Origin: Seminavis robusta
Taxonomy: Eukaryota > Bacillariophyta > Bacillariophyceae > Naviculales > Naviculaceae
Reading direction: 5' to 3'
Assembly (NCBI GenBank): GCA_903772945.1
Contig: CAICTM010000678.1
Location: 1-53,329, forward strand
Length of the DNA stretch: 53,329 bases
Shown one piece after another: positions 31,780 through 42,614 of the stretch. The position numbers and the translations under genes are program-made. The notes under the pieces were generated by a model. That model saw only the letters and a program-made list of their open reading frames with translations. It made no database searches and was not told the origin of the DNA. How positions within the stretch are numbered: position 1 is the first letter of the stretch; each line of letters starts with the position of its first letter.

Positions 31780-33523
31780 ATGAGAAAGCGACCTGCCACA
31801 ACGGATGCTCTTCGTCCACCAGAAGAGGCAGCAACCGGAGCTTTAGCAGAAGAAGAAGCGTCGCCGACTCTGGACCCGGTCACTCAAGATGTGGTCTCTT
31901 TGACACAGCAGGAACTGCATGGCCTCCCACCCGAAGAGAAGCAGCAGGTGATGGTAGACCTCTACGGCCTTGGTACCGTGGAAGAAGCTCCTGATCTTGT
32001 TGACGAGCGATTGGAGGAACTTCAAGTCATTTTGAGAAAGATCCCCGACAAGCGAAAAGTGGCATACAATAGGGCTCTTGCCTTGGATTCCCACTATGTT
32101 TCTTCCAGAGAGTTCCTGCTAATGTTTCTACGAGCTGATCGGTTCCATCCCACCCCAGCCGCTAACCGCCTCTTGGCCCATTTGGAGATCAAGCTAGAGT
32201 TGTTTGGACAAGATTTGTATCACACAAGATGACTTGGACCCAGAGTCACTTGATATCTTGTACAAAACTTGGTATGTTGACTTGCCTGTCCATGATCGAG
32301 CAGGACGTCATGTGTCCTTTGTCCATTCGTGCAAGGGTGCTGATTGTCATGACAGTCCAGTGATCCATCGCATGCGGGTTCTGTTCTATACGATGATAGT
32401 TGCTGCACAGGATATTCAAACACAAATCCATGGCAGAGTCCACGTAATTTGGGTGACAGCTGCTGGCTTGGGCCAGGCTGCGGATCTGTGGAAGATTGCA
32501 AGCATGCAATCTGCATCAGTTATTCGTCATCAAGGCATACACATGTGCATCGACCAAGAGAATGGACATGTTAGCGCTCCAATGGTAAGCTTGGCACAAA
32601 TGGCCATGACAGCAGTTCTCAGAGTACGGGTACGCCGACACATGGGTAATCCGTCAGAGCTCAAGTTTGCCTTGATGACCTATGGGATCCCCACTGAGTC
32701 TCTTCCTGTTTCCCACAATGGAGAAATATCTCATGAATTGCATGTAGAGCGATTGAAACAAATTCGCAACGATGAAAGACTGGCAAAGCAGCATCAAGTA
32801 GCTCCGAAACAGCTGTCTGAATCACCCAGTTCTACAATTGGGTCACCTGGTGATGACGAGAACACAGCTCCATCTACCAAAGATGACAATGAGAAGGAGA
32901 AACCGGCTGCTCTTGTAGTGAAAGTTGTGGATGCTCCCTCCAACAGCGACATTCTCATGGGCAAAGGGAAAAACATCCAAAATCATGGTGGCAATATCCG
33001 CTTTCGAGCCCTGATTGACCAGCATCGACCAAGATATGATGAAGCCAACAAGACTCAAAAGACTCAAATTGCACAAGAGATCGTCCACATTGTCAAACAT
33101 GGCTGGAAGGGGCGGTTCCTTATCAGAGAAAACAAGAAAGTGGGATGGATCCCGCTAGTGGATGACCTTGCGGCTCGGCAAAAAGTCAGCTCTTGCTTTC
33201 GAGATGCTCGAAAAAAGGAACTTACGCAATCACCAACGACAACACACGTCAATCAGATTCCAGCAGCTGTGGAAGATGAGCGTGGCGTGCGTGTTGTTGG
33301 AGCCATTGAGACGCCTCACAAAGCCAGTGGCGTGGCTGCGTTTGGGGACGACTATGGGAGCACAGAGCGGCAGCTACAAGAGGCTGCAGAACTCACAGCA
33401 GCCAACATCAATTTGTGCAACGAATTTGATGATCTGAGCTGCATCTCAGACAGTTCACTGCTGGACTCCATGATCAAAGAGTTTGACGATCCAATTTTGC
33501 AGCTTATTTCCGAGGTGCCATAG
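31780..33523 (+). pseudogene. CRAL-TRIO-like plus DUF6824 protein, one frame break
   Basis: The first frame, from ATG 31780, gives 150 codons ending TGA at 32232: an acidic N-terminus, then the CRAL-TRIO N-terminal helices (RKVAYNRALALDSHYVSSRE, FLLMFLRADRFHPTPAANRL). The next frame, open from about 32204 to 33523, continues without loss: ITQDDLDPESLDIL, then the lipid-binding-like part (VDLPVHDRAGRHVSFVHSC, ELKFALMTYGIPTESLPVSH), then DUF6824 (SDILMGKGKNIQNHGGNIRF, GRFLIREN, ARQKVSSCFRDARKK) at about 32945-33220, and an acidic tail. A net +1 change is needed around 32206-32215. The sequence there (GGACAAGATTTG) would fit loss of one of two 5-bp GACAA units, or one inserted base. No GT-AG intron fits. 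Either a recent pseudogene, an assembly error, or a recoding site. DUF6824 is a stramenopile family of unknown function. Confidence 0.72.
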
Positions 33524-34094
33524 CCATCAAATCTAGCTAGAACAGAAGAATGCAAATAATGCAAAGCTGCCCCGGCAGTGGCAAGCCTAGTGATTTATAC
33601 AGAGAGTAGACTAATGTCACACAACTTCGAAGGAGTTTCGAAGAATCTATGGATGGAACCCACTGCCCTACAGATGAGACAGTACCAGTACAGTAGCCAG
33701 CTCTGGGATGCTTTTGGGTCACATGGCAGACCAAGACTATTCGGACAGCGCGCAGACATGTTTTAATGTCAATCTGTGCCTGCTGCACTACCAAATAGAG
33801 TCAATGCTTTCATCGCGCTACTCCTCAGGAGATTCTTCGAGCAACTTACTTGTTGGGTGTCCAATATTGGTTGCCAAAACAAAAGACGATTGCAAAGCTA
33901 CGGGCCATCCGGTGCAATGGACTAAATAAATGTACCGGCACTTGAATCCAAACAGTAGTCTAGAGTACGAGAGTATGATGTTTGTTTGAGTGCGATTGGC
34001 AGGAAGGCGCCGCAAAAAGCCAATGGAACGCACAGTTTCTCTTCAAATTTTAATTAAAGGTGGCGCTTCCAGAATGGGAACCGGCAGCTCTCCA
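33524..34094. other. Downstream flank of DUF6824 gene
   Basis: About 570 bp without a recognised gene. Holds the 3' UTR of the DUF6824 gene and plain intergenic DNA. Confidence 0.45.
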
Positions 34095-34428
34095 GGGGGG
34101 TGCCTCAAATCAACCTCGTGTGTGTGATTATATCCCCAACCACCTGGAATGGGTAGACATGTTATGGCCAAAAGATGGTAAAAACTGGTCTAATGCGTTC
34201 CAGATTGGTAAGACAAATAAAAGCGGTGAAAAGCGGTGAACGAGCGGTAAACAGGCGGTAAAAAGGCGGCAAACAAGTGGTAAACCAGGCGGTTGAAGGC
34301 GGTTGGAGGCGGTCGAAAGTGATTAAAAACGGCTAAAGTTGGTTGAAGACGGAACGCTCGTCGCCAAACTGTCAGAGAGGTGGGGTAAGAAAAGAAGGGG
34401 CAAAACCAGTTGGTTTGAGGCACCCCCC
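34095..34428. mobile_element. MITE-like element with G-rich terminal inverted repeats
   Basis: The ends are inverted repeats: GGGGGTGCCTCAAATCAAC on the left (from 34095/34096) and, read in reverse, GGGGGTGCCTCAAACCAAC on the right (to 34427/34428), 18 of 19 matching. CAG flanks both sides (34093-34095 and 34428-34430), a possible 3-bp target duplication. The interior has no ORF but a degenerate short repeat of GCGGTnAAA type (about 34222-34345). The size (about 330 bp), the inverted termini and a 3-bp duplication fit a non-autonomous DNA transposon; PIF/Harbinger type is only a guess. Confidence 0.6.
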
Positions 34429-34647
34429 AGAAACGGAAGCTGTAACGAACAGCAACGAAGATGTCCTCTCCTAACTTACGGTACAGTACTTCAATGACAA
34501 TTTGGTGTTGGTGTACCGTAAACTGTTCCGAAGATCCTGGATCTTTGTTGCCCAGAAGCAGAGTGCGCCTTCCTTTGTTCATAAAACCTAAATCTACCGG
34601 TATCTTTGCAACACACTACAGCTTTGTCTCTATCAGTTTCCTCGGAA

Positions 34648-35766
34648 ATGGCTCCCTCCACTATTCTTATCACCGGTTCCAACTGTACGCACAGTATATT
34701 CCATTGTCGAATGCAACTGCCATTTGCTGCCGTTGGATTCGGCGAATCTACCATACACATCTCACACTTCCTTTCGTTTCTTCTTTATTATAATAGCTGG
34801 CCTCGGTTTCGAATCCGCCCGTCAGTTTGCCGTGAAGGACTCCACGAAAAAGGTCATCTTGGCATGCCGCAATCCGGCGAGAGCCGAAGAAGCACAAAAG
34901 AAATTGGAAGAGCTTACTGGAAAGAAAATCTTTGAAGTTCTAATTATTGATGTGGGCAACTTGGAGTCTTGTCGCAAGGCTGCTGAGGATCTCAAGGAGC
35001 CCGTGGATGGAATTATTCTGGTAAGCTGCATATGGAATGGTGAGCCTTTTTTAAAATAAAAAACTCTCTTCTCCAACCCTTATTCTCCCATGTCATTTTT
35101 TAGAACGCCGGAGGCGCCGGTGGGAAAGAACCAAAGAAAGTCACGAAGGATGGTGTCATGTTCATCTTCTCAATCAACAACCTCGGTCATGTGCTCTTTG
35201 TGGATGAGCTTATGAAAAAAGGCAAGCTTCAAAAGGGCGGGTCAGTCATGTACGTCTCCAGTTTTGCCGCGAGGGGTGAATCCTCGGTGGGTGCTGCACC
35301 TCCCCCGATTGAGACGGGAGACTTGGAGGAATTCAAATCGGTAGCCGACGGCACCAAATTCGCCAACAATGATACCTACACGGACATTTACGGAGCCGTC
35401 AAACTCATGGGAGCTTTGTGGACCATGAGCATGGCTCGAAAGCATCCGGACTACCGTTTCCTGACTGTGGATCCAGGCATGGCGCGTGGTACACAAGGGG
35501 CGGCTGAAATGCCAGTGGTGCAGAGGTATTTTATGAGCGCTGTCATGGCAGTGATGCAGTGGATTGGCAAGGCACATTCCGTGGATGTAGGGGCCAAGCG
35601 TTACGTAGATGTTCTGTCGGACGAAACTACTTACAAGTCGGGTGTCTGGTATGGGAGCAAGAAGGGCCTGACGGGAGAGCTCGCCGACCAGGTGGAGCAA
35701 TGTGCAATTCTTGGCAAAGAATCTGCTCAGGACGCTGCCGATGCCGCCACTCATGCATTTCTTTAG
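34648..35766 (+). CDS. Short-chain dehydrogenase/reductase (classical SDR)
   Basis: Three exons, 34648-34684, 34797-35020 and 35104-35766, with GT-AG introns of 112 and 83 bp; joined length is 924 nt, 307 residues, in frame at both joins. Motifs: TGSNSGLG at residues 9-16 (nucleotide-binding glycines, completed only by splicing), NAG at 88-90, YVSS with Ser139/Ser140, and YGAVK with Tyr183 and Lys187 (catalytic Tyr-x3-Lys). The layout resembles the protochlorophyllide-reductase/retinol-dehydrogenase-like branch of SDRs, but the substrate cannot be inferred. An NADP(H) preference is suggested by the Arg after the second strand ([10 protein letters not shown]). No transit peptide, so probably cytosolic. 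Intron 1 splits the cofactor motif itself, which supports the exon model. Confidence 0.9.
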
Positions 35767-36658
35767 ATGCTGGACTGCAGTGGATTCATTCTGATCAACG
35801 CTACAAAATTTTTGGTGCCTGTCGTTGGTTACTGTCTGGTCCCTTCTTCTTCTCTTTTGAATGTTTCTAAAGGACTTTGTCTCAATTGACGCCGCGCATT
35901 TCCTGTGTCAATTATATTTTCCACACGAACCTTTTCCACTTCTACTGGGCTGGCCCCGGTGGTCTCTGAGCCTGTCTTTTCCATGTATCAGTAATAGCAA
36001 GCAACTAGCCAATTTTTTGGTAAACATAGTTGTTGTGTAATATCCTATCGGTAGTGAGTATGGTACTTAGCAACAGGAATGGGTACTGCCACTGAATGCA
36101 GCACAGTTCCCTTACTGCCTAAAATCTGCCATTTGTCCTTACCACATAGCTCAGTGATGGCAAACGTAACCCGACCGCAATGAACCTGCTACTGCCGGTC
36201 GTATTCGCAATGAACAAGTCTCACCTTACATGAATGAATGATTCAATGGCCTAACATAAATAATAACCGCACCTGTCAGCAGTGGAGTGGAGTCACCTGC
36301 TACATCATCTGCCTTGAAACTCATCTATCTACATGAAGACTCAAGCATCAGTAATTATTGAACATCCCACACCAAAAAAAGCACGCTCCCGTATCCTGTT
36401 TACAGCTCTACCGCGGTACCACCAGCAGTACTACATGTAGTACCTGGTACCATACATGTATGTAATGAAGAATCGAATTGGGTCGAGTCGAGTCGAATCT
36501 AGAAACGTCACTCTAGAAGCACACCTGCCACATAGACCTTGTTCAACCTCCAACCGACTTCCCAAAGTCACCACACACCAAACTAAGCCTCACTCAGCCA
36601 TCAAAAGGGACGAAAGAACCATACCATTACCAGCACATGTACTGTAGAGCGAGGAAGG
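35767..36658. other. Intergenic stretch upstream of secreted repeat protein
   Basis: 890 bp. Contains the 3' UTR of the SDR gene and, close to the next start, overlapping palindromes near 36428-36455 (ACTACATGTAGT, GGTACC, ATACATGTAT). No ORF with coding character and no RNA gene seen. Confidence 0.45.
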
Positions 36659-38248
36659 ATGTCACTGGGATCTATGAATGTTTTCATTCCTCCTATGAGT
36701 GTTATCTTCTTCTTGTTGCTGCTGCTGTGCTGTTGTCATGACAGAACTCTCGCTGCTTCGGTTCGCTACCGCCAAGGCCGCTTGAATTCCCACAAGAACG
36801 GTGACGAACAACAAGATCTGTTGGCAGTCAAGGACAACCTGAGTGTGGCAGCTGCCCGTCAATACTGTCACGACGAAACTGACTGTGTTTCCTTTGGATA
36901 TGAATCTTCCACCACACGGTTTCCTGCCATTACCATCCGGGCGTTCTTTTATCGTCATGCGGATTGGCATGTCTTGCCCACGGGACAAGGCGCCTTTGTA
37001 GAAGATCCGGCGTGGCATCTCTACGTGAATACCACTCGAGAAGTGGCTGCCGTCCCAGGAGAAGTGGAAACTGTTCTCAGTCAACTGGAACGAGTGGGAA
37101 ACTCTTGTCCAACCCGTCCTGCTGAGGATACTACTCAGAAGAAAAAGGATGAGTCAGTAAGAGATTCTTCCAAGAATCAAAGAAGGCTACGGTCTTCCAG
37201 CAGTACCAGCAACAGTGAAGATTCTAGAAGGGCTGTTGAGGATGCAGCAATACAAAGACAACGACAACTATTAGAACCTCCCCTGTGTGTTCAACAACAA
37301 GTCATGCTCTTGGATGCCATTTTTCACATTGTATACCCCAAAGAAATCAAAACGGTGGCAGCTCCTTATTTGATTCCACAAATGCTAAAGCTCTCGGCCA
37401 ATGCATCCTTGTACAGAGATATTCGATTGGCGGCTCTGACCAATCTCTTGGTCATTGCGGATTCCCAAGTCACAGCTCCCATGCTGGTAGATGCAGGCGT
37501 CTACGAAGTCATGAAGACCATCATTACGAGGGAACGACGGGGCGACGATTGGGAGGGATTGCCCATTCTGGCATTGGATTGCATCTCCAACATTGTCATG
37601 TATCGTCATCCACAAGCCAATGCACAACTCCGGAAAAAGGGTGCAACCCTGCTATTACAACAAGTCATGGATAAATCCACTGGATTTCCAGCCTTGCAGT
37701 CGGTCTTGGCGCTGCTCCATCTGGGCAGTGCGGACAGTCACAATTTACCCAAAGAGATTCTGGTCGAATTGGTCCAACTATTGGCCAACTCGATTGATGG
37801 GGATGTCGTCTATGGGATTTTGTGGGATTTGATACCCGGGCCCTTGAGTGCCATTCAGCTGTTGATCCAGCAAGAACAACAACAACAACAACAACAACAA
37901 ACTACTACAGCACTCACCAATAAGCAGGACGATGCTGATACCAACATTAGTATGATGGACCATTTGTTGGATGCAGGATTGGTCGAACAGCTGTTACGGA
38001 TACTGGAAGTCAAGAGCAGCACGTGTGGGTTGGTGGCATCGCATACGCAGGTAGCATTGGAGATTCTGGATGGAATTGCTCACTTGTCCCAGCGAGCACG
38101 AGAAATGATCTGGATGACTGCCGGAACTATCAAGCAAGCACATCAGCAGCTGCAGGAGTACCAGCGACCTGCCATGTTGGCCAAGGAACTCACAACGGTG
38201 GTCTCGAGGCATGATTACTTTCAAGGCTTTCGAGCGCATGAATTGTAG
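36659..38248 (+). CDS. Secreted protein with helical (ARM-like) repeats and polyQ
   Basis: 529 residues, single exon, ATG at 36659. Residues 1-33 form a signal peptide (hydrophobic VIFFLLLLLCCC, cleavage plausible after TLAA). Residues about 34-130 form a small Cys-containing domain (ARQYCHDETDCVSFGYESS, FVEDPAWHLYVNTTRE) that looks like a PAN/WSC-type module, although I cannot assign it. Then comes a charged Ser-rich linker (about 155-205), then an all-helical region of about 300 residues with ARM/HEAT-like spacing (IRLAALTNLLVIADSQ, LALDCISNIV, ALQSVLALLHLG, LEILDGIAHLSQ). A polyglutamine run sits at about 402-414, made by (CAA)n at 37869-37899. The architecture resembles Fes1/SIL1-like nucleotide exchange factors of the ER, which also join a signal peptide to ARM repeats; this is a possibility, not a call. 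No ER retention signal (ends AHEL). Confidence 0.7.
   Translation: MSLGSMNVFIPPMSVIFFLLLLLCCCHDRTLAASVRYRQGRLNSHKNGDEQQDLLAVKDNLSVAAARQYCHDETDCVSFGYESSTTRFPAITIRAFFYRHADWHVLPTGQGAFVEDPAWHLYVNTTREVAAVPGEVETVLSQLERVGNSCPTRPAEDTTQKKKDESVRDSSKNQRRLRSSSSTSNSEDSRRAVEDAAIQRQRQLLEPPLCVQQQVMLLDAIFHIVYPKEIKTVAAPYLIPQMLKLSANASLYRDIRLAALTNLLVIADSQVTAPMLVDAGVYEVMKTIITRERRGDDWEGLPILALDCISNIVMYRHPQANAQLRKKGATLLLQQVMDKSTGFPALQSVLALLHLGSADSHNLPKEILVELVQLLANSIDGDVVYGILWDLIPGPLSAIQLLIQQEQQQQQQQQTTTALTNKQDDADTNISMMDHLLDAGLVEQLLRILEVKSSTCGLVASHTQVALEILDGIAHLSQRAREMIWMTAGTIKQAHQQLQEYQRPAMLAKELTTVVSRHDYFQGFRAHEL
37869..37899 (+). repeat. CAA trinucleotide repeat (polyQ)
   Basis: About ten CAA/GAA units in frame, coding for the glutamine run of the secreted repeat protein. 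All are CAA except one GAA and so slippage-prone. Confidence 0.9.
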
Positions 38249-38628
38249 TAGTAAAGGGAAGAATCATCTAAACATTGGTTCAGAACTGCTCCAGACAAAC
38301 TCCATTCCAAAGAGATCGCTACTGCTAATATCGCTACGGATCCATTCAACCGAACTGCATAAATAAAAATAAAAATATATTGCTAATACTTTTAGATCAC
38401 CACGGACACTTCAGTCAATGGTTCCCAGCATCAGGACAACGCCAAAATCTAGCTATTTGTGGCGCGAAAACTCAAACACACAACAAGGCGGATGGCGACG
38501 ATTCGGCTTCAACCGTCACCATCTCACCCATAATCCAGCGGAGACATTCGTTTTCTCCAAGACGACTCGACTCTTCACCCATCCTAGTCGTTCTCTTTAT
38601 ACGCTGCTTCGCTGAATAAAATAAGCGT
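38249..38628. other. Convergent spacer
   Basis: 380 bp between two convergent genes. An AATAAAAATAAAAATA run at 38362-38377 lies where the plus-strand transcript would be polyadenylated. Confidence 0.45.
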
Positions 38629-39781
38629 TTAGGGGAAGGTCATTCCAGGCCTCATGCAAGACTTGTTGTCGAGGTATCCGGAGAAAGCCTCGGGCTTCAT
38701 TCCAGTGATCTTTTCCACGTCCTTGGTGTAGGATGCGGACAATTCATCGATACCCGAAGCCTTCATTCGTTCAAAGGCGGCGGCATCCTTGACTTGCCAT
38801 TCGGGCAGTCCACGACTGCGGACATTGGCCTTGTAAGCGTGGTATCCCAACTCGACGTGTTCAATAGTGGTTCCGTAATGCTTGGTGAGCAACTTGGCCA
38901 CGGAAGCATCGGTAATGGGACCAGGTCCCGTCAAGTTGTAGACCTTGTTGCGGTGAGGCTTATTGTTGAGAACGACACAGACCGACGCATCGGCAACGTC
39001 ATTGGGGGAGACGTAGTTGACACCCATTCCGTAGGAAGCAGTAATGAACTTGTGATCCTCTCGCAGGATTTTTCCCTGCATAATGAGGGGAGTGGACATT
39101 AAGTGACTGCAACACAGGATGGTGTAACTGATACGACTGTCGTTCTTGGCAGCTTCCAACAAATCATCACAAGTTCCGTGAAAGTTGACAAAGGGGACGG
39201 ATTCACGGTATTGACGAGCCGCCGCCGAAATACCCTTCCAGTCATGTGTGGGACGGAGGAAGGAGATCTTGACAAAGTGTTCCACCTTTTTCTTTTTGCA
39301 AATTCGAAGGAACGAGGGAAAGACATCACTCCAGCCCTCCACGTGAGGCAAGGAGCAGAACACTGTCTTGACTCCATCCAGTGCTCTTTCGTAGTCTGTT
39401 GTTACACACACAAAACAAGTGAGCAATAGTGTGAGTGACTTACAGTAGGCCGACTTCAACATGCCTTTGGTATAAGTTTATTAAGTGGTACTCACCATCC
39501 TCATTGGTCCAGTCAAAGTCAATGACTTCAGCTCCCTTGGCAGCCAAAGCATCGGCACACTGCTGGCCAAAGCTCTTGTCCATGCCTTCACGGTCTCCCT
39601 TCCAGACTCCTACACGAACATCCTTGTGTCCAGCCTCCAAAAGAGAGGTAGCCACACGGTATCCAACCACACCACTTCCAGAAGTGATAAAGACAGTGCC
39701 GACCTTGGCATCATACGTGAAGTGGCCTAAACCTGGAATCACATCGGCCAAAGCCTTTCCGGTTGCTTTCATGAAACTCAT
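38629..39781 (-). CDS. NmrA-like NAD(P)-binding protein (atypical SDR)
   Basis: Two exons, 39781-39496 and 39395-38629, with a 100-bp GT-AG intron; the joined CDS is 1053 nt, 350 residues, in frame (junction NEDDYERALDGV). The N-terminal Rossmann motif GSGVVGYRVA lies at residues 35-44 after VGTVFITS. After the intron come VKTVFCSLPHVEGW, FVKISFLRPTHDW, YTILCCSHLMS, YVSPNDVADASVCVV and the VYNLTGPGPITDASVAKLL block typical of NmrA and NAD(P)H-dependent quinone-oxidoreductase-like atypical SDRs. This family lacks the Tyr-x3-Lys pair and often serves as redox sensor or quinone/isoflavone-type reductase. Substrate unknown. No signal peptide. Confidence 0.85.
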
Positions 39782-41129
39782 CTTGGTTGTATGGTATGTA
39801 TAGATAGTTCTTGGTTTTTATGGATCGTCGACTGACTTTCGAAATTATTGTGCCTTCCTTCCTTCCTTCCTTCAAGACATCGATCTGTTCCTCATCTTTT
39901 TGGTGAGTTGTTTGCTTTGCGTCGTCAGGTTGTTGTCACCAAGAACGTCAGCAGCAGCATTCCGGCAAAACTTCAATCTGGAACGTCACAGAACGAGCCA
40001 GCATGGTATCCTCAGACTGTCGTCGGTATGGCGTTGTCCTCTCCTGAGAGATAGGAAGCCTAAACTATCAGTTTGTTTCATAGATTTGTTGGGCCAAGTC
40101 TTTGCTTGGGAGTTGACTTCTCTTTTGGTCACATAGATGCGATGTGGCGGAAATGGAGAAGGCAAATAGGGGCTTTTCGATGACGTGGGGTGTGACAAGA
40201 GATGACTTAATTAATAGGCCTCACTTCGTCAGGGTTCTTCCGAGTGACAGTGAGATTTGGTTTGACATTGCTTTTTTCTTTTTCTAGTAAAGAGGGTTTC
40301 GAGCCGCTTCGTTGGCTTTGCGCTTGCACCAACTTGTGCAAAACGAAGGCTTGGCTTTCATCGTCAGATTCTTTGACAGTCCTTTCTAGCTAGTTTCGGT
40401 AGACAGCCCTCTTTCTCTTGCTACACGTAGTCTACTACTGTAGAAGGGCTACTAGTAAATATTGCTGGAGTTGGAAAGAAGTCTGCATGGTGCAGTTACC
40501 GAACAAGTTACTCTATGATCAACTAGCTCCCCTGTCCTCTTGAAATATAGAATGCTGGGGAAGTACGCAAACAACCCATCTTCACTACAGCTGGCTGAGG
40601 GTATCCAACCCCATCGAAATCCCATCATTCTAACGATAGTGCCTTGTTCCAAACTGTACGAACCGAGTTGGCTCGGATTGATGAGATCCTAGCTAGCCGA
40701 TGATCAGACGGTGATGATCCAATCGAGGAACCAACTTGGTACCGGTACTGTAGCTTGTCAAGTCAGAAACCTTGACCCCGTCCACAAAGGAAGACAGTGT
40801 CGTATTAATAGTGCCTTGGCGACGATGAACTACAACCGCAATGGCTATTTGGTAGCTAGTTCACAACCAACTTTCGATGCGGGAGGACCGGGGCCACGCA
40901 CCGTGGAATACCGGTAGCACGAGGCTAGCGTGGAAACCAGTGTGACATACAAAATCCAACAATCGGCCTAAGTAACCTTCAACGTTCGTTAAGTATTCGC
41001 CTTTGTGCGCGTCAACGGGCGGCAGTGTAACAGTCACCCGGAACCGCCCAATCGAGTGCTCACAATTCTTTCACAATTCAAGCAAAATACCAACTCGTCA
41101 AGCAACTGAATAAAGAAAAAGCATTGACC
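39782..41129. other. Long divergent intergenic region
   Basis: 1.35 kb between the divergent NmrA-like gene and the cysteine-module gene. A (CTTC)n run sits at 39854-39872. Short open frames near 40711-40917 show no family character. No RNA gene recognised. Confidence 0.45.
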
Positions 41130-42324
41130 ATGATGTTGACATTCCAAAGGCTACAAGCAGCAATCGTTATGTTGATGGTTGTATCAGTATCCTCAAAACA
41201 AGAAAGAATATACAGCACGCTACGAAGTGTCGGTAATGTAAGTTCCTGTATTGCTGAGCTGCTGAGATGTCGGTGCTTGCTGTTGATAGCTTGATTTTCA
41301 ACCTTCTCACTTTTACATTTTGCATTAATCTCTACAGGATGGAACAACTGAACGAGACCTTCAGCAACTTCCGCCTTCCAGTGAGCTGTGGTGTTCATTC
41401 CTCAACCTCTGCGCGACACTGGAAGATCTCCCACAGATTACCTCTGTGCCAGCTGCTCCAGCGGCACCCGCGCCAAGCCCATCGACTGCCGACGCCATGT
41501 GCCAGTTTCTATCACTCTGTCCACCAACTCAAGCACCCTCAGTCCTTACTCCAGTCATCACTCAAGCTCCATCAGTCCTTACTCCTGTCGTCACTCAAGC
41601 ACCGTCAGTCCTAACTCCTGTCGTTACTCCCGTACCAGCTCCACAGCCAACTACCTCGTCTCAGGGAGTCGGGACCATGGCACCCACTTCAATTACCGAC
41701 ACTGTGACTCTGCTTGACCTCTGCGTCTTGCTTGGGTTGTGCGTCTATACACCAGCGCCAGTGCCTTCACCCACTACAACGACACTGACAACGCCACGCC
41801 CAACCCTAGCGACGCCTGCCCCAACGGATGCCATGGAAGTAGCCACAACGGCGGGGCCTACATTCCGACCACCACCCCAAAACCTTTGTGAAATGGCCGG
41901 TGACTGTGGACCCACTCCAGCAGAGCAACCCACTGGTGCACCATCCTACCCAACACCACCACAATACGATGCCATTTGCGAATTCTTGGGAAATTGTCCT
42001 CCTTCTTCCGGTGCCTCGTCGAATCAACAAGAACCACAGCCGACACCGAATGCGCCACCCCCCACCGTTGCACCCCTTACTCCAAGGCCAACATCTGCCA
42101 GTACGTCTGGTACCAATGCAGGCACGTCAACTTTGGAAAGCAATGTAGCATTGGACTTTTTGTGTAATTTCCTGGGACTCTGTGATATCGATCTAGGCCA
42201 GCTCGGCGCCGGAGGAGGTGGCACCATTTCCACCGCAACTTCACCGCCGACACCCGCTACTCCCAACCCGACACCGGCACCCACTAGGCCTACCTTGCTA
42301 TGCATCCTGACCACCATTTGTTGA
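41130..42324 (+). CDS. Secreted Pro/Thr-rich protein with seven C-x5-C modules
   Basis: Exons 41130-41237 and 41338-42324 with a 100-bp GT-AG intron (donor GTAAGT, acceptor CTACAG); 364 residues. The first exon codes for a signal peptide (about 1-22, MLTFQRLQAAIVMLMVVSVS). The mature part consists of seven short Cys modules, C-x5-C, at 55/61, 91/97, 165/171, 220/226, 250/256, 312/318 and 358/364. The best-kept form is xxCxFLxLC (WCSFLNLC, MCQFLSLC, ICEFLGNC, LCNFLGLC). They are joined by Pro/Thr/Ser-rich linkers that look heavily O-glycosylated. All fourteen cysteines lie in these pairs and the last one is the C-terminal residue. Linker 1 holds three copies of the 11-residue unit QAPSVLTPVVT (101-133). 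No catalytic domain. I do not recognise a named family; a cell-wall, mucilage or adhesive role is inference from composition and secretion. Confidence 0.8.
41544..41642 (+). repeat. 33-bp in-frame tandem repeat
   Basis: Three near-identical units (CTCAAGCACCCTCAGTCCTT type) coding QAPSVLTPV followed by I/V and T within linker 1 of the cysteine-module protein. Confidence 0.8.
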
Positions 42325-42614
42325 GCAATAGCTTTCGCTGGATAATACCGCCTCGGAGAATCAAGGGCAAAACAAGAGGTCGGTATCGAAATTCAATCTA
42401 GGGACTCGACTCAAGTGTCCACCGGGAAGCCCGCGGGCTTCATGTACAATAAACATAGGTAGCAGCTGGCCATTACAGTTCTGAAAATCACAACTCGACA
42501 TACGTAGTATCATCGGTAGCAGCTGGCCTCACAATTCTAAAATACTGTAGCTAGGCGATTACATGTAATGCATTGTGTGTACTTGAGCTTTTGCAGGTTT
42601 CTTCCTCATAGCAA
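42325..42614. other. Convergent spacer with a short direct repeat
   Basis: 290 bp between convergent genes. GGTAGCAGCTGGCC occurs twice (near 42460 and 42514). Confidence 0.5.
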
